Source of the DNA: Iodobacter fluviatilis
Lineage (GTDB): Bacteria > Pseudomonadota > Gammaproteobacteria > Burkholderiales > Chitinibacteraceae
DNA: 64,000 nt
Direction of reading: 5' to 3'
NCBI RefSeq assembly: GCF_900451195.1
Contig: NZ_UGHR01000001.1
Span: 868,001-932,000 of the forward strand
Part shown: positions 1-9,533 of the stretch, in pieces
How positions within the stretch are numbered: position 1 is the first letter of the stretch
Layout: each line of letters opens with the position of its first letter
The notes under the pieces: model-generated
The model's database searches: none
Seen by the model: the letters and a program-made list of their open reading frames with translations, nothing else
What the model was told of the DNA's origin: nothing
Program-made: the position numbers and the translations under genes

Positions 1-364
1 GATTCCAGCCCACATCGTATAAAGTGGCTGCCGAAGCAAACGAGGAAATATGGCCGCCCGGCTCTGCTTCGTCGCGGTTGGCTTTTACCACCATTGCGGC
101 TGCATTCCAGCGGGTATAGGCCAGAATCCGTTCTTCCAGATTAGGCTTGCCAGGGTGCTTGGCTTGCAGGTGCGCCGGAATCGTATTGATATAAGCGGTT
201 GTAGCGGTATACGGAATATTGACGCCATCTTGGCGTGCATGATCTACAAGCTTTTCAACCAGGAAATGGGCGCGCTCTGCGCCTTCTTTTTCGAGGACGC
301 TATCGAGTGACTCCAGCCATTCTTGCGTTTCTTGGGGATCGAGGTCATGAAGCTGCTCTGCCAT
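1..364 (-). CDS. aceE: Pyruvate dehydrogenase E1 component (homodimeric type), N-terminal part, cut by window edge
   Basis: Only the first 121 codons lie in the window; the gene runs off the left edge. The reverse-strand translation starts MAEQLHDLDPQETQEWLESL and continues through blocks such as YTATTAYINTIP, RWNAAAMVVKANRD and GGHISSFASAATLYDVGWN. These are the conserved start of the 880-890 residue AceE family. AceE is the thiamine-diphosphate E1 that decarboxylates pyruvate and acetylates lipoyl-E2 of the cytoplasmic pyruvate dehydrogenase complex. The ATG at 364-362 follows a purine-rich GGTAGAGAGA. aceF and lpd would be expected further left. The position downstream of pgi, on the same strand, puts the entry to the TCA cycle beside the Entner-Doudoroff genes. 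Family assignment is firm despite the truncation. Confidence 0.93.
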   Translation of the reverse strand, partial: MAEQLHDLDPQETQEWLESLDSVLEKEGAERAHFLVEKLVDHARQDGVNIPYTATTAYINTIPAHLQAKHPGKPNLEERILAYTRWNAAAMVVKANRDEAEPGGHISSFASAATLYDVGWN

Positions 365-394
365 TGGTCTCTCTACCTTGTGAGTGGGTTAATA

Positions 395-443
395 CTCCGC
401 ATATTTTGATGCGGAGGCAGGCCGGTTGTGTGGACCAGCCTGC
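395..443 (-). other. Two abutting hairpins in the aceE leader
   Basis: Between pgi and aceE, two inverted repeats abut. One is CTCCGCAT/ATGCGGAG (395-402 with 409-416, 6-nt loop). The other is GCAGGCCGGT/ACCAGCCTGC (417-426 with 434-443, one wobble pair, 7-nt loop). On the aceE-sense strand neither is followed by a U run, so they do not look like a finished terminator. They may be a 3' structure for pgi mRNA or a structured 5' leader of aceE. Function is inference only. Confidence 0.4.
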
Positions 444-488
444 TTTAAAAGGCCTGCATTGTAATAGGCATATAAAAATACATCCCGT

Positions 489-2135
489 TTAACGGGGGGT
501 ATTTCGCTTGTAATAATTCACCAGACCGTTGGTCGAAGCGTCATGGTTAGTGGTTAAACCTGGAGTTGTTAAATCGGCCTCAATGGCTTTTGCCAATTGT
601 TTGCCTAATTCAACACCCCATTGGTCATAGGAATTAATATTCCAGACCGTGCCTTGTACGAATACTTTATGCTCGTACAAAGCAATTAGTGCACCTAAAC
701 GCCGCGGTGATAAACGCTGCATTAAGATGGTATTGGTTGGGCGATTACCTTCAAATACTTTATGCGGAACTAAAGCATCCTGTTCCTCGCCGGTAATACC
801 CTGTGCATCTAATTCTGCGCGAACTTCCGATTCATTTTTACCGCGTAAAAACGCTTCTGTCTGGGCAAATACATTGGCCATTAGAATCGTATTGTGCGGT
901 TCAGGAATATCCGGATGTTCTATTGTGGCAATAAAATCGACGGGTACGATTTGGCTGCCCTGATGCAATAACTGGTAATACGCGTGCTGGCCGTTAATAC
1001 CGGTATCACCCCATACAACAGGCCCGGTGCGATAATTCACGCGTTTTCCATTCAAATCAACCGTTTTACCGTTTGATTCCATATCCAGCTGTTGCAAATA
1101 CGCCGGAAAGCGATAAAGCGATTGATTATAAGGAGAAATAAGCTGGGTGGATGCGCCAAAGAAATTAACGTACCAAACCCCAAGCATGCCCATAATCACT
1201 GGCAAATTCTGCTCTAATGGCTTGCTGCAGAAATGCTGATCCATGGTATAGGCACCATGCAGCAAATCTTGGTAATTGTGTTTACCTAAATAAATAGCAA
1301 TCGGTAAACCAATTGCGCTCCACAGGCTATAGCGCCCGCCAACCCAATCCCAAAATTCAAACATATTCTCGGTATCAATACCGAAGTCACTCACGGCCTT
1401 TGCATTGGTTGAAACCGCTACGAAATGCTTGGCAATATGTTTTTCATCCCCGGAAGCTTTTACAAACCATGCTCGTGATGTACGGGCATTGGTTAGCGTT
1501 TCCTGGGTGGTAAATGTTTTGGAAGAAATAATAAAGAGCGTTGTTTCTGGATTTAGCTCTGCCAGTGTAGATACAACCTGGTCGCCATCAACGGTGGAAA
1601 CAAAATGCATTTTCAGGCGCTTGTGGCCGTAATCTTTCAGTGCCTGGCAAACCATCAGCGGGCCCAAGTCTGAGCCGCCAATACCGATGTTTACAATATC
1701 GGTAATCGCTTTGCCGGTGTAACCCAGCCATTCACCTGAGCGGACTTTATCCGAGAAGATGCCGATTTTATCTTTAACGGCATTCACTTTAGGCATGACA
1801 TCTTCGCCATCCACAATCAATGGATGCTTATCTAGGTTGCGCAGCGCAGTGTGCAATACCGCACGGTTTTCTGTGCTATTGATTTTCTGGCCCGCAAACA
1901 TGGCTTTGATACGCTCTTGCAGGCCGGATTGCCGGGCCAGATTCATCAGCAAAGTCATGGTTTTTGCTGTGATGCGGTTTTTTGAGTAATCAAAAAACAG
2001 GCCGCCTGATTCAAGTGAAAACTTTTCAAAGCGCTGTGGATCGTCCTTAAACAGATCGCGCAGATGCAAAGAAGACACTTCATTGAAGTGTTCTTCTAAA
2101 GCAAGCCAGGCTGGAGTTTGTGTCAGGTTTTGCAT
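489..2135 (-). CDS. pgi: Glucose-6-phosphate isomerase
   Basis: Cytoplasmic aldose-ketose isomerase interconverting glucose-6-phosphate and fructose-6-phosphate. The 548-residue product has the usual length for bacterial PGI. It carries the sugar-phosphate loop [11 protein letters not shown], the SKTFTTQET block, a [15 protein letters not shown] segment (PGI signature region, slightly changed from the usual GTNGQHAFYQ) and the C-terminal [10 protein letters not shown] motif with its catalytic Lys. It is the last gene of the minus-strand series zwf, pgl, hexR, pgi and starts 21 bp after hexR, so it is probably co-transcribed with it. In an organism using the Entner-Doudoroff route, PGI recycles fructose-6-phosphate back to glucose-6-phosphate. 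The start follows AAGGA at a rather long spacing. A perfect DnaA-box-like 9-mer (2137-2145) sits directly before the ATG and is probably fortuitous. Confidence 0.97.
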   Translation of the reverse strand: MQNLTQTPAWLALEEHFNEVSSLHLRDLFKDDPQRFEKFSLESGGLFFDYSKNRITAKTMTLLMNLARQSGLQERIKAMFAGQKINSTENRAVLHTALRNLDKHPLIVDGEDVMPKVNAVKDKIGIFSDKVRSGEWLGYTGKAITDIVNIGIGGSDLGPLMVCQALKDYGHKRLKMHFVSTVDGDQVVSTLAELNPETTLFIISSKTFTTQETLTNARTSRAWFVKASGDEKHIAKHFVAVSTNAKAVSDFGIDTENMFEFWDWVGGRYSLWSAIGLPIAIYLGKHNYQDLLHGAYTMDQHFCSKPLEQNLPVIMGMLGVWYVNFFGASTQLISPYNQSLYRFPAYLQQLDMESNGKTVDLNGKRVNYRTGPVVWGDTGINGQHAYYQLLHQGSQIVPVDFIATIEHPDIPEPHNTILMANVFAQTEAFLRGKNESEVRAELDAQGITGEEQDALVPHKVFEGNRPTNTILMQRLSPRRLGALIALYEHKVFVQGTVWNINSYDQWGVELGKQLAKAIEADLTTPGLTTNHDASTNGLVNYYKRNTPR

Positions 2136-2156
2136 GTGTGGATAAGTCCTTAAAAA

Positions 2157-3008
2157 TCAGCTGTAGTTGTCATGACCACGAACACGCTTTTCTTTGAGGC
2201 TGCGCTTCATTTTTTCGAGTTGGTCTATGAGTTCTGGTCCGCGCCTGAGTGCTACACCGACGGCAAGTACGTCAATAATCACCAGGTGCACAATTCGGGT
2301 AATCATTGGGGTGTAAAGATCAGGATCTTCCATCGTGTCGGCAAAAAGACAGAGCGAGCAACGCTTGGCCAGCGGCGATTTGGAATGGGTTATCCCAATC
2401 ACATCGGCCCCGGCATCGCGGGCAATTTCTACTGAGCGCAGTAAATCAAGGGTGCGGCCCGAGTTGGAAATAGCAACAACGGCATCCCCCGGCCCCAGCA
2501 TGGATGCGCTCATACCGTGCATATGCGGATCGGTATATGAAACAGTCGGTACGCCTAAGCGGAAAAACTTATTCTGTGCATCTATTGCGACAGCACCTGA
2601 TTGCCCTTGCCCATAGACCTCAATTTTTTTGGCATTCGACATGATCGTGATGGCACGCTCCAGTACTTCGGTGTCGAGCTCATTACGGCAGCGCAGCAGG
2701 TGCGAAATATTATTGTCGAATAATTTACGTGCCAAATCATGTGCTGAATCGTCGCGGCTCACCATGGAGTGCACATAGGGCACGCCGGATACCAAGCTGC
2801 GTGTGAGGCGCAGCTTGAAATCCTGCAAGCCAGAGCAGTTGAGTGAGCGACAAAAACGAATCACGGTAGGCTGTGAAACAAGCGCTAAGTCGGCAATTTG
2901 CGCAATCGGGGCATTGGCAACTAGATTAGGTTGCTCAATAACCAGCTCTGCCACTTTTCGTTCTGATTTGCTGAGGCTGTCGAGTGCGGCCTTGATACGT
3001 TCGAGCAT
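2157..3008 (-). CDS. hexR: HexR, RpiR/MurR-family repressor of glucose metabolism
   Basis: A 283-residue protein with an N-terminal RpiR-type helix-turn-helix (about residues 1-77, including LSKSERKVAELVI and VSQPTVIRFCRSL) and a C-terminal SIS sugar-phosphate-binding domain (about 110-250, with YGQGQSGAVA and AISNSGRTLDLL). In proteobacteria HexR binds 2-keto-3-deoxy-6-phosphogluconate, the Edd product, and then releases operators in front of zwf, edd and sometimes gap. Its location among zwf, pgl, pgi, edd and eda, and the palindromes found at 5410-5424 and 5580-5594, fit this role exactly. It lies 123 bp after pgl and 21 bp before pgi on the same strand. The start MLERIKAAL matches the family N-terminus. 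Naming rests on domain content plus context. Confidence 0.93.
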   Translation of the reverse strand: MLERIKAALDSLSKSERKVAELVIEQPNLVANAPIAQIADLALVSQPTVIRFCRSLNCSGLQDFKLRLTRSLVSGVPYVHSMVSRDDSAHDLARKLFDNNISHLLRCRNELDTEVLERAITIMSNAKKIEVYGQGQSGAVAIDAQNKFFRLGVPTVSYTDPHMHGMSASMLGPGDAVVAISNSGRTLDLLRSVEIARDAGADVIGITHSKSPLAKRCSLCLFADTMEDPDLYTPMITRIVHLVIIDVLAVGVALRRGPELIDQLEKMKRSLKEKRVRGHDNYS

Positions 3009-3131
3009 GTCTTTTTCTCACTCAAACACGAGTTTTATGGGGGTGAAGCCCTTGTGTAAAATCTTCCCGGCTTTGAATACTTGCTAGGAAAATTTTGCAA
3101 AAGCACTTATCAGGGAGTTGAAGCATCCGGA

Positions 3132-3833
3132 TCAGGCTGCCCAGAACACGTGTTTGGCACTTTCTGCCTTATCAAGAACACGGCGGATAGGGTATTGCTC
3201 TGAAAGTGGTTTTTGCTCAAGCAGAGCCGCTTTCAATAATGCTTTTTTACTCTCGCCAGTGATATGTACGATTACCGAACGCGCTTTGGCAAGCGTAGGC
3301 AGGGTGAGCGTAATGCGTTGATGCGGCGCTGCCGGAGGGGTGACAGCCGCGCACAGAGCGCTAGATACACAGGCGCTTTCAAGCTCTGTAGCATTGGGAA
3401 AAAGCGATGCGGTATGGCCATCATCACCCATGCCCAAAATCAGGACATCCAGTGGCGAGGGCAGAGCAGCGAGGCGTGCTTCAATGCTTGGCTGGCCCTC
3501 ATGGGCGGAGCTGGCGTTCGACACTTGTGAAATAAAAGTCGCTTTGGCTGCTTTATCCTGCAGCAGGTTTTCACGTGTCAGGCGTTCATTGCTATCTGCA
3601 TGATCGGGAGCAACCCAGCGCTCATCGGCTAAGGTAACGATGACTTTTGACCAGTCTAATTCTTTTACGCGCAGGGCTTTAAACATGCCTGCCGGAGTTC
3701 TGCCACCTGAGACGGCAATCCCTGCCTGGCCGCGTGTAGCAATAGCCGTGCTTAATTGCTCAGCAATAAAATCTGCCAGTTGTTGATCTAATTCGTCTTT
3801 GGATGAACATTCGTGCCATGACAGTGATGACAT
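3132..3833 (-). CDS. pgl: 6-phosphogluconolactonase (DevB/SOL type)
   Basis: Hydrolyses 6-phospho-D-glucono-1,5-lactone, the product of Zwf, to 6-phosphogluconate. The 233-residue protein has the family length and its diagnostic blocks: AVSGGRTPAGMFKAL near residue 45, LADERWVAPDHADSNE around 70-85, and ILGMGDDGHTASLFP around 130-145 containing the catalytic His. It follows zwf by 64 bp on the same strand, so the two steps are coupled in one transcript. The spacer contains a strong GC hairpin (3858-3879), which could stabilise or separate the zwf and pgl messages. ATG start at 3833-3831 with no competing upstream start. Confidence 0.95.
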   Translation of the reverse strand: MSSLSWHECSSKDELDQQLADFIAEQLSTAIATRGQAGIAVSGGRTPAGMFKALRVKELDWSKVIVTLADERWVAPDHADSNERLTRENLLQDKAAKATFISQVSNASSAHEGQPSIEARLAALPSPLDVLILGMGDDGHTASLFPNATELESACVSSALCAAVTPPAAPHQRITLTLPTLAKARSVIVHITGESKKALLKAALLEQKPLSEQYPIRRVLDKAESAKHVFWAA

Positions 3834-3857
3834 GCTTTACCTCATGATAATGAAAGA

Positions 3858-3879
3858 GCGGGCCAGAAAACCGGCCCGC
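3858..3879 (-). other. Intercistronic GC hairpin between zwf and pgl
   Basis: GCGGGCC (3858-3864) and GGCCCGC (3873-3879) form a perfect 7-bp stem with an 8-nt loop in the zwf-pgl spacer. On the minus strand it is followed only by TCTTTC, so it is a poor terminator. It could be an mRNA-stabilising or processing element for the zwf transcript. Confidence 0.4.
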
Positions 3880-3897
3880 CTGATTCAAATACTTGAT

Positions 3898-5352
3898 TTA
3901 ATCTTCTTCGTGCCAGCATAGGCCATCACGGGACAGCAGGGCGGATGATGCTGCCGGCCCCCAAGTGCCTGCAGTGTATGGCTTAGGGCCATCAGAGCTG
4001 CTTTCCCAGTTATCAATAATGGGCTCAACCCAGCGCCATGCAGCACGCTGCTCGTCGCGGCGTACAAACAGCGATAGATCGCCACGAATCACATCCAGCA
4101 ACAGGCGCTCGTATGCTTCAGGGCTGCGTGTTTTGAAGGTTTCTTTGAAATCCATATCCAGATGCACAGGACGCAGGCGGCCTTGATTGCCCGGCTCTTT
4201 TGCCATCATGTAAAGGCGTACGGATTCATCTGGTTGCAGCTGAATAACCAAGCGGTTTGGCGTGCTGGCAGTGCGGCCATAAATAGAATGGGGTGCTTCA
4301 CGGAAATTAATCACGATCTCAGCAAGACGCTCGGATAAACGTTTGCCGGTGCGCAGATAAAACGGTACACCTGCCCAGCGCCAAGTTTGAATTTCAGCCT
4401 TCAGTGCAACAAAGGTTTCGGTTTTTGAGCCAGCCGGAACATCTGGTTCATCAAGATAGCCAGGTACTGGCTTGCCAGCGACTGCGCCAGCGCGATACTG
4501 ACCGCGCACGACTTTGGTGTGCACATCTTCAGTAGAGAGGGGCTTTAAGGCGCGTAAAATTTTGAGCTTTTCATCACGAACCGCGTCGGCATCAATCGAT
4601 GCAGGCGGCTCCATGGCGACAATTGTCAGCAGCTGTAAGAGATGGTTTTGTACCATATCACGCAGCGCACCGGTTTTATCGTAGAAATCGGCACGCGATT
4701 CAACACCTACCTGCTCGGTCACGGTGATTTGAACATCGCGAATCCATTCTCTGCGCCATAGTGGCTCGAGCAAGGTGTTGGCAAAGCGCAGAGCCATTAA
4801 GTTCTGAACAGGTTCTTTGCCCAGATAATGGTCGATGCGATAAATTTGGTGCTCTTGGAAATATTCACCGACTTCGTCATTAATCTTGTTTGATGAAGCT
4901 AAATCATGTCCCAATGGCTTTTCAAGCACCACGCGGGCATTGCCAGCGGCAAGGCCAACTTCAGAAAGGCTTTTTGAAATAGGGGCGAATAAATCAGGTG
5001 CAGTTGACAGATAAAACACGCGAACGCGCTTTGGAAAGGCATTCAGTGCATCGGCCAACTTGGTGAATTCTGCAGGGTGATTGGCATCCAATTGCAGATA
5101 TTCAATCCGTTCAGCAAACGTTGCCCAGTCGGCGTCATTGTAGTGTTTGCCCAGATAGCCTACAGCTAAAGCATGTGCTTTTTTGAGGTAAGCGGCAGTA
5201 TCTGGAACGCTGCGGCCCAAACAGACGATGCGTCCTTCCAGGGGCAGATTGCCTTCTTGATGTTGATGGTAGAGCGCAGGAAGTAATTTGCGCATTACCA
5301 AGTCGCCAGTGCCGCCGAACAGCACCATGTCGAAAGCGTCGATCTGAGTCAT
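3898..5352 (-). CDS. zwf: Glucose-6-phosphate 1-dehydrogenase
   Basis: Oxidises glucose-6-phosphate to 6-phosphogluconolactone with NAD(P)+. It is the first committed step of the Entner-Doudoroff and oxidative pentose-phosphate routes. The 484-residue length is normal. Visible motifs are the dinucleotide loop [17 protein letters not shown] at residues about 12-28, the substrate motif [13 protein letters not shown] near 173-185 with the catalytic His downstream in the family fold, and the [11 protein letters not shown] block. It heads the minus-strand series zwf-pgl-hexR-pgi and is divergent from edd across a 304-bp regulatory region. A promoter-like pair (5452-5457 and 5429-5434) and a HexR-type palindrome (5410-5424) lie in front of it, so induction by KDPG through HexR is expected. 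Confidence 0.97.
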   Translation of the reverse strand: MTQIDAFDMVLFGGTGDLVMRKLLPALYHQHQEGNLPLEGRIVCLGRSVPDTAAYLKKAHALAVGYLGKHYNDADWATFAERIEYLQLDANHPAEFTKLADALNAFPKRVRVFYLSTAPDLFAPISKSLSEVGLAAGNARVVLEKPLGHDLASSNKINDEVGEYFQEHQIYRIDHYLGKEPVQNLMALRFANTLLEPLWRREWIRDVQITVTEQVGVESRADFYDKTGALRDMVQNHLLQLLTIVAMEPPASIDADAVRDEKLKILRALKPLSTEDVHTKVVRGQYRAGAVAGKPVPGYLDEPDVPAGSKTETFVALKAEIQTWRWAGVPFYLRTGKRLSERLAEIVINFREAPHSIYGRTASTPNRLVIQLQPDESVRLYMMAKEPGNQGRLRPVHLDMDFKETFKTRSPEAYERLLLDVIRGDLSLFVRRDEQRAAWRWVEPIIDNWESSSDGPKPYTAGTWGPAASSALLSRDGLCWHEED

Positions 5353-5409
5353 CCGCGAGAGTCCTTATTCTTGAGTCGGTTTTCGGGCCTTGGCGGGCAC
5401 GTAAGACTT

Positions 5410-5457
5410 TGTAATCTTACTACACAGCTAAATAGCGGCGCAAACGAAATTCGCCAA
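5410..5457 (-). promoter_or_regulatory. zwf promoter with HexR-type operator
   Basis: Reading the minus strand, TTGGCG (5457-5452), a 17-bp spacer and TATTTA (5434-5429) resemble a sigma-70 promoter. Just downstream of the -10 lies the imperfect palindrome TGTAATCTTACTACA (5410-5424), with half-sites TGTAAT and ACTACA. This closely matches the HexR operator pattern known from gamma- and betaproteobacteria (TGTARTNNNAYTACA-like). Its position at the transcription start suits repression. Operator identity is inferred from the motif and from the adjacent hexR. Confidence 0.65.
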
Positions 5458-5561
5458 GGGCCCTGAATGGTGGGGGTTAACACGTAGCGCAGAATGGTAA
5501 CCCTGTGTAAATGTTGACTATTGATGCAGCGCAATGAAATGAAATTTCCAAGCTGCTGCGG

Positions 5562-5594
5562 TTGAAGTTATAGGTGCTTTGTAGTAAAACTACG
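5562..5594 (+). promoter_or_regulatory. edd promoter overlapped by HexR-type operator
   Basis: TTGAAG (5562-5567), a 17-bp spacer and TAAAAC (5585-5590) form a candidate sigma-70 promoter. The palindrome TGTAGTAAAACTACG (5580-5594) covers the -10 hexamer exactly. The half-sites TGTAGT/ACTACG match the zwf-side box, giving one HexR-like box per divergent promoter. Occupancy would block polymerase binding at edd. Confidence 0.68.
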
Positions 5595-5656
5595 ATCAAT
5601 TTTACAGAAATGCACGTGGCGTGCTGTGATCGCGCCGTAACTCGGAGCCTTTGTCT

Positions 5657-7483
5657 ATGTCCGTTCATCCCAAGCTTGCCGAAGTCACTGCGCGTATTAT
5701 CGCAAGAAGCCAAGGCCCACGCTCCCGTTATTTAGCCCGCCTTGAAAAGGCGGCCAGTAAGGAGCCGCTGCGTAAAGGCTTAGCCTGTACCAATCAGGCT
5801 CATGCCTGGGCCGCAGCGCCAGAAAACGACAAAATTATGATGCGTGAAATGCGTCAGCCCAATCTGGGAATTGTCTCTGCTTACAATGACATGCTGTCGG
5901 CGCATCAGCCTTTTGAAGCCTTCCCCGCCATCATCAAAGAAGCCGTGCGTCATGCAGGGGCTACCGCTCAGTTTGCAGGGGGCGTTCCCGCCATGTGTGA
6001 TGGGGTAACACAGGGCCAGCCAGGCATGGAGCTCAGCCTGTTCAGTCGTGATGTGATTGCGATGTCTACCGCTGTTGGCCTGTCGCACAATGTGTTTGAT
6101 AGCGTGGTTTGCTTAGGGGTCTGCGACAAGATTGTGCCGGGTTTACTGATCGGAGCCCTGCAGTTTGGCCATTTGCCAACCGTTTTTGTGCCCGCTGGTC
6201 CGATGACTTCGGGTATTGCAAATAGTGAAAAAGCCAAGGCGCGTCAGTTATTTGCTGAGGGTAAATGCGGGCGCGAAGAGTTGCTGGCTTCTGAAGAAGG
6301 TTCTTACCACGGTGCGGGTACTTGTACCTTCTTTGGTACAGCCAACTCAAATCAAATGTTGATGGAAGTGATGGGCCTGCATTTGCCGGGTGCAGCTTTC
6401 GTTAATCCTAACACTCCCTTACGTGAAGCCCTGACTGTTGCTGCGGCGCAACGTGCGATTGCCATTACTTATAAAGGCGATGAATTTACGCCGGTAGGTA
6501 AAGTGGTCGATGAAAAATGTATCGTAAACGGCATTGTTGGCCTGATGGCCACGGGCGGATCGACCAATCACACCATTCACTTGATTGCCATTGCACGCGC
6601 TGCGGGCATCATTATTGACTGGAGCGATTTTGACGATTTATCAGCCATTATTCCTTTGCTGGCAAAAATTTATCCTAATGGCTCGGCCGATGTAAATCAC
6701 TTCCATGCTGCGGGCGGGATGGGTTTCTTGATTCGCGAATTGCTCGACGCGGGCTTGTTGCACGAAGACGTGCTGACGGTAGCAGGTAAGAGCTTGCGTC
6801 CGTATGCCAACGAGCCTTTCTTGGGTGAGGATGGCAAGGCGGTATGGCGTCCGGCCCCGCTTGAGCCTATCGATGACAATGTGGTTCGTCATGCAAGTAA
6901 CCCATTTAGTGCAGATGGTGGTTTACGTTTACTGGCGGGCAATCTGGGCCGCTCTGTCATCAAAATTTCTGCTGTTAAGCCAGAAAATCGCTGTGTAGAA
7001 GCGCCAGCAATTGTGTTTGATGATCAGGACGATGTGCTGGCTGCATTTAAGCGTGGCGAGCTAGAGAAAGATTTCGTGGTGGTTCTGCGCTTCCAGGGGC
7101 CGCGTGCCAATGGGATGCCAGAGCTGCATAAGCTGACACCTGTGCTGGGCCTCTTGCAGGATCGTGGTTTTAAAGTGGCTTTGGTGACCGATGGCCGTAT
7201 GTCAGGCGCATCAGGTAAGGTGCCTTCTGCGATTCATATGACGCCGGAAGTCTTGAATGGCGGCCCTCTGGGCAAGGTAAGAAATGGCGACATCATCCGT
7301 CTTGATGCAGATGCGGGTGTGGTTGAAGCAAAGGTCGATGCTGCTGAATGGGCCGCGCGTACCGTGGATACAGCGGATCTGTCCGCTAACGAGCATGGTA
7401 TGGGGCGCGAGTTGTTCGCCACATTCCGGGCTGCAGCAACTGGCGCTGAAGAAGGCGCAATCAGCATGGGCCTTGCCCATTAA
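5657..7483 (+). CDS. edd: Phosphogluconate dehydratase (6-phosphogluconate dehydratase)
   Basis: Dehydrates 6-phosphogluconate to 2-keto-3-deoxy-6-phosphogluconate (KDPG), the defining Entner-Doudoroff step. The 608-residue protein belongs to the IlvD/Edd Fe-S dehydratase family. Typical blocks are [55 protein letters not shown] (cluster/metal Cys and CDKI motif near residue 155) and [19 protein letters not shown] near the C-terminus. The ATG at 5657 is chosen over an in-frame TTG at 5651 because GGAG (5644-5647) lies 9 nt before the ATG but only 3 nt before the TTG. It is divergent from zwf under a HexR-type operator and is followed 127 bp later by eda. Confidence 0.96.
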   Translation: MSVHPKLAEVTARIIARSQGPRSRYLARLEKAASKEPLRKGLACTNQAHAWAAAPENDKIMMREMRQPNLGIVSAYNDMLSAHQPFEAFPAIIKEAVRHAGATAQFAGGVPAMCDGVTQGQPGMELSLFSRDVIAMSTAVGLSHNVFDSVVCLGVCDKIVPGLLIGALQFGHLPTVFVPAGPMTSGIANSEKAKARQLFAEGKCGREELLASEEGSYHGAGTCTFFGTANSNQMLMEVMGLHLPGAAFVNPNTPLREALTVAAAQRAIAITYKGDEFTPVGKVVDEKCIVNGIVGLMATGGSTNHTIHLIAIARAAGIIIDWSDFDDLSAIIPLLAKIYPNGSADVNHFHAAGGMGFLIRELLDAGLLHEDVLTVAGKSLRPYANEPFLGEDGKAVWRPAPLEPIDDNVVRHASNPFSADGGLRLLAGNLGRSVIKISAVKPENRCVEAPAIVFDDQDDVLAAFKRGELEKDFVVVLRFQGPRANGMPELHKLTPVLGLLQDRGFKVALVTDGRMSGASGKVPSAIHMTPEVLNGGPLGKVRNGDIIRLDADAGVVEAKVDAAEWAARTVDTADLSANEHGMGRELFATFRAAATGAEEGAISMGLAH

Positions 7484-7610
7484 TGAAGTCATTCAGATTG
7501 GCTTTATTCCTTTGCGTCATGGGCGGCTAAAAGCATGCACAAGCGTATGAAAATGGAATTAACCCAATCTGATCTATTAAATAATTTACGAGAACAGGAA
7601 GAATAACCCC

Positions 7611-8237
7611 ATGCAAATTCGCGAAATCATGCGCTCTTGTCCGGTGATGCCGGTTTTGGTAATCGAGAAAGAAGAGCATGCGGTGCCTCTAGCCAAGGCT
7701 TTGGTTGAAGGCGGTATTTGTGTACTGGAAGTCACCCTGCGTACTGATGCCGCTTTGGCTGCTGTGCGTGCCATTGTTGATAACGTGCCTGGTGCCATTG
7801 TGGGTGTGGGCACCGTTGTTCGCCCTGAGCAATTTGCACAAGCTAAAGCCGCAGGTGCGGTATTTGCGGTAACGCCTGGCCTGACACCTAAGCTGGCTGC
7901 TGCGGCCCGCGAAGCAAAAATTGAATTACTGCCCGGTGTAATGACACCATCCGAGGCGATTGCAGCACTGGAAGAAGGTTTCGATGCATTGAAACTCTTC
8001 CCTGCAGAGCAAGCTGGTAGTTTAAGCATGCTTAAAGCAATGGGCGGCCCATTGCCGCAAATTTTATTCTGCCCTACTGGTGGCGTAAGCCCGGAATCAG
8101 CACCTAAGCTATTGGCCTTGCCAAATGTTGGGTGTGTGGGCGGATCATGGCTGGCACCTAAAGAAATGGTTGCTGCGGGTGATTGGGCTGGTATTACTGC
8201 GCTGGCCCGTGCCGCAGCTGCATTAGCTAAGTCATAA
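7611..8237 (+). CDS. eda: KDPG/KHG aldolase (2-dehydro-3-deoxy-phosphogluconate aldolase)
   Basis: Cleaves KDPG to pyruvate and glyceraldehyde-3-phosphate; may also act on 4-hydroxy-2-oxoglutarate. The 208-residue length is standard for the trimeric class I aldolase. Glu40 in LEVTLRT and Lys128 in DALKLFPAE correspond to the catalytic Glu and the Schiff-base Lys. The phosphate-binding PTGGVSPES and GGSWLAP segments are present. A good AGGAAG lies before the ATG at 7611. It sits between edd and gap. The glyceraldehyde-3-phosphate it makes is the substrate of the next gene's product. No convincing terminator directly follows it, so some read-through to gap is possible. Confidence 0.96.
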   Translation: MQIREIMRSCPVMPVLVIEKEEHAVPLAKALVEGGICVLEVTLRTDAALAAVRAIVDNVPGAIVGVGTVVRPEQFAQAKAAGAVFAVTPGLTPKLAAAAREAKIELLPGVMTPSEAIAALEEGFDALKLFPAEQAGSLSMLKAMGGPLPQILFCPTGGVSPESAPKLLALPNVGCVGGSWLAPKEMVAAGDWAGITALARAAAALAKS

Positions 8238-8314
8238 AAACCTAGCGGCTCGATTTGTGCCCGCGCGTCTTGCATCGCTCGGTGCGTGGGGATAAAAATT
8301 TGCCTGCCCTAAGA

Positions 8315-8342
8315 TTTACATCAATATTTCATGATTTATAGG
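8315..8342 (+). promoter_or_regulatory. Candidate gap promoter
   Basis: TTTACA (8315-8320), a 16-bp spacer and TATAGG (8337-8342) resemble a sigma-70 promoter 114 bp upstream of the gap start. It would place the terminator-like hairpin at 8403-8429 inside the gap leader. No promoter can fit between that hairpin and the gap start, so gap transcription must begin at or before this region. Confidence 0.4.
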
Positions 8343-8402
8343 GAATAGCCATATCGTCAGCAAGGCGACAGTTGGGTATTCTTTGTATTCAATTTTTTTA
8401 TG

Positions 8403-8429
8403 CGCGCCTCTGTAGCGGGCGCGTTTTTT
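8403..8429 (+). terminator. Intrinsic terminator-like hairpin inside the gap leader
   Basis: CGCGCC (8403-8408) and GGCGCG (8418-8423) form a GC-only stem with a 9-nt loop, followed at once by six T (8424-8429). The SD of gap (GAGGAG, 8441-8446) begins 12 nt later. It can be read as a late eda terminator or as an attenuator controlling gap; see findings. Confidence 0.65.
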
Positions 8430-8455
8430 CTGAACTCTCTGAGGAGCACCAGGCA

Positions 8456-9472
8456 ATGGCAGCAATTCGTATCGCAATTAACGGCTACGGTCGTATCGGT
8501 CGCAATGTACTGCGCGCTTTGTATGAGTCTGGCCGTACTGATGAATTCCAAATCGTGGCAATTAACGATCTGGGTGATGCTAAGACCAATGCTCACCTGA
8601 CTCAATACGATACCGTGCACGGCAAATTTGCTGGCAAAGTATCGGTTGATGGTGATTTCATGGTGGTAAACGGCGACAAAATCCGCGTTTGTGCTCAGCG
8701 TAATCCGGCTGATCTGCCATGGGCAGAAATCGGCGTTGATGTCGTGATGGAATGTACCGGCTTCTTTGCCAGCAAGGCAAAAGCTTCAGCACACATTACT
8801 GCTGGCGCGAAAAAAGTCATTATCTCCGCACCAGGTGGTAATGATGTGGATGCAACTATCGTGTTCGGTGTAAACCATGACACGCTGAAAGCTACAGACA
8901 CGGTTATTTCTAACGCTTCATGCACAACCAACTGCCTTGCGCCGCTGGTTAAGCCATTGAACGATAAAATCGGTTTGGTTTCCGGCCTGATGACCACGAT
9001 TCACAGCTACACCAATGATCAGGTTCTGACAGACGTTTACCACGAAGACCTGCGTCGTGCCCGTTCAGCAACGCATTCGATGATCCCTACTAAGACTGGC
9101 GCTGCTGCTGCGGTTGCACTGGTATTGCCAGAGCTGAAAGGCAAGCTGGATGGTTTCGCTGTTCGCGTTCCAACAATCAATGTGTCTCTGGTTGATCTGA
9201 CTTTCACTGCTGCACGTGCAACGACTGTTGAAGAAATTAACCAAATCATGAAAGAAGCGTCCGAAGGCCCAATGAAAGGCGTGTTGAACTACAACGACCT
9301 GCCATTGGTATCGATCGACTTCAACCATGATCCAGCGTCTTCGACCTATGAAGCATCGCAAACTAAGGTTTCTGGCGGTACTTTGGTGAAAGTGCTGTCT
9401 TGGTACGACAACGAGTGGGGCTTCTCCAACCGTATGCTTGATACCACTAAGGCTTTGTGGAACGCTAAATAA
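8456..9472 (+). CDS. gap: Type I glyceraldehyde-3-phosphate dehydrogenase
   Basis: Phosphorylating oxidation of glyceraldehyde-3-phosphate to 1,3-bisphosphoglycerate; the common lower-glycolysis step fed by Eda. The 338-residue product begins [20 protein letters not shown] with the Rossmann GxGxxG. The nucleophile Cys156 is in [12 protein letters not shown], His183 in [10 protein letters not shown], and [12 protein letters not shown] closes the protein. Asp38 in AINDL favours NAD over NADP by family rules. The open frame extends 28 codons upstream, but GAGGAG (8441-8446) placed 9 nt before the ATG at 8456 and the family N-terminus fix the start. A strong terminator follows at 9502-9533. The leader contains a terminator-like hairpin, suggesting conditional expression. 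Confidence 0.96.
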   Translation: MAAIRIAINGYGRIGRNVLRALYESGRTDEFQIVAINDLGDAKTNAHLTQYDTVHGKFAGKVSVDGDFMVVNGDKIRVCAQRNPADLPWAEIGVDVVMECTGFFASKAKASAHITAGAKKVIISAPGGNDVDATIVFGVNHDTLKATDTVISNASCTTNCLAPLVKPLNDKIGLVSGLMTTIHSYTNDQVLTDVYHEDLRRARSATHSMIPTKTGAAAAVALVLPELKGKLDGFAVRVPTINVSLVDLTFTAARATTVEEINQIMKEASEGPMKGVLNYNDLPLVSIDFNHDPASSTYEASQTKVSGGTLVKVLSWYDNEWGFSNRMLDTTKALWNAK

Positions 9473-9501
9473 GCACGCTTTTTTAGCTTAAGTACGGTTT
9501 C

Positions 9502-9533
9502 AAAAAATACCCGCAGCAATGCGGGTATTTTTT
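9502..9533 (+). terminator. Terminator of gap
   Basis: AAAAAATACCCGC (9502-9514) pairs perfectly with GCGGGTATTTTTT (9521-9533) around a 6-nt loop; 29 bp after the gap stop. Strong intrinsic terminator, symmetric enough to work both ways. Confidence 0.9.

Noticed and set aside
7586..8275. Minus-strand 229-codon frame opposite eda
   Set aside because: Complete antisense of a well-defined aldolase gene; Ala/Ser/Thr-rich shadow composition.
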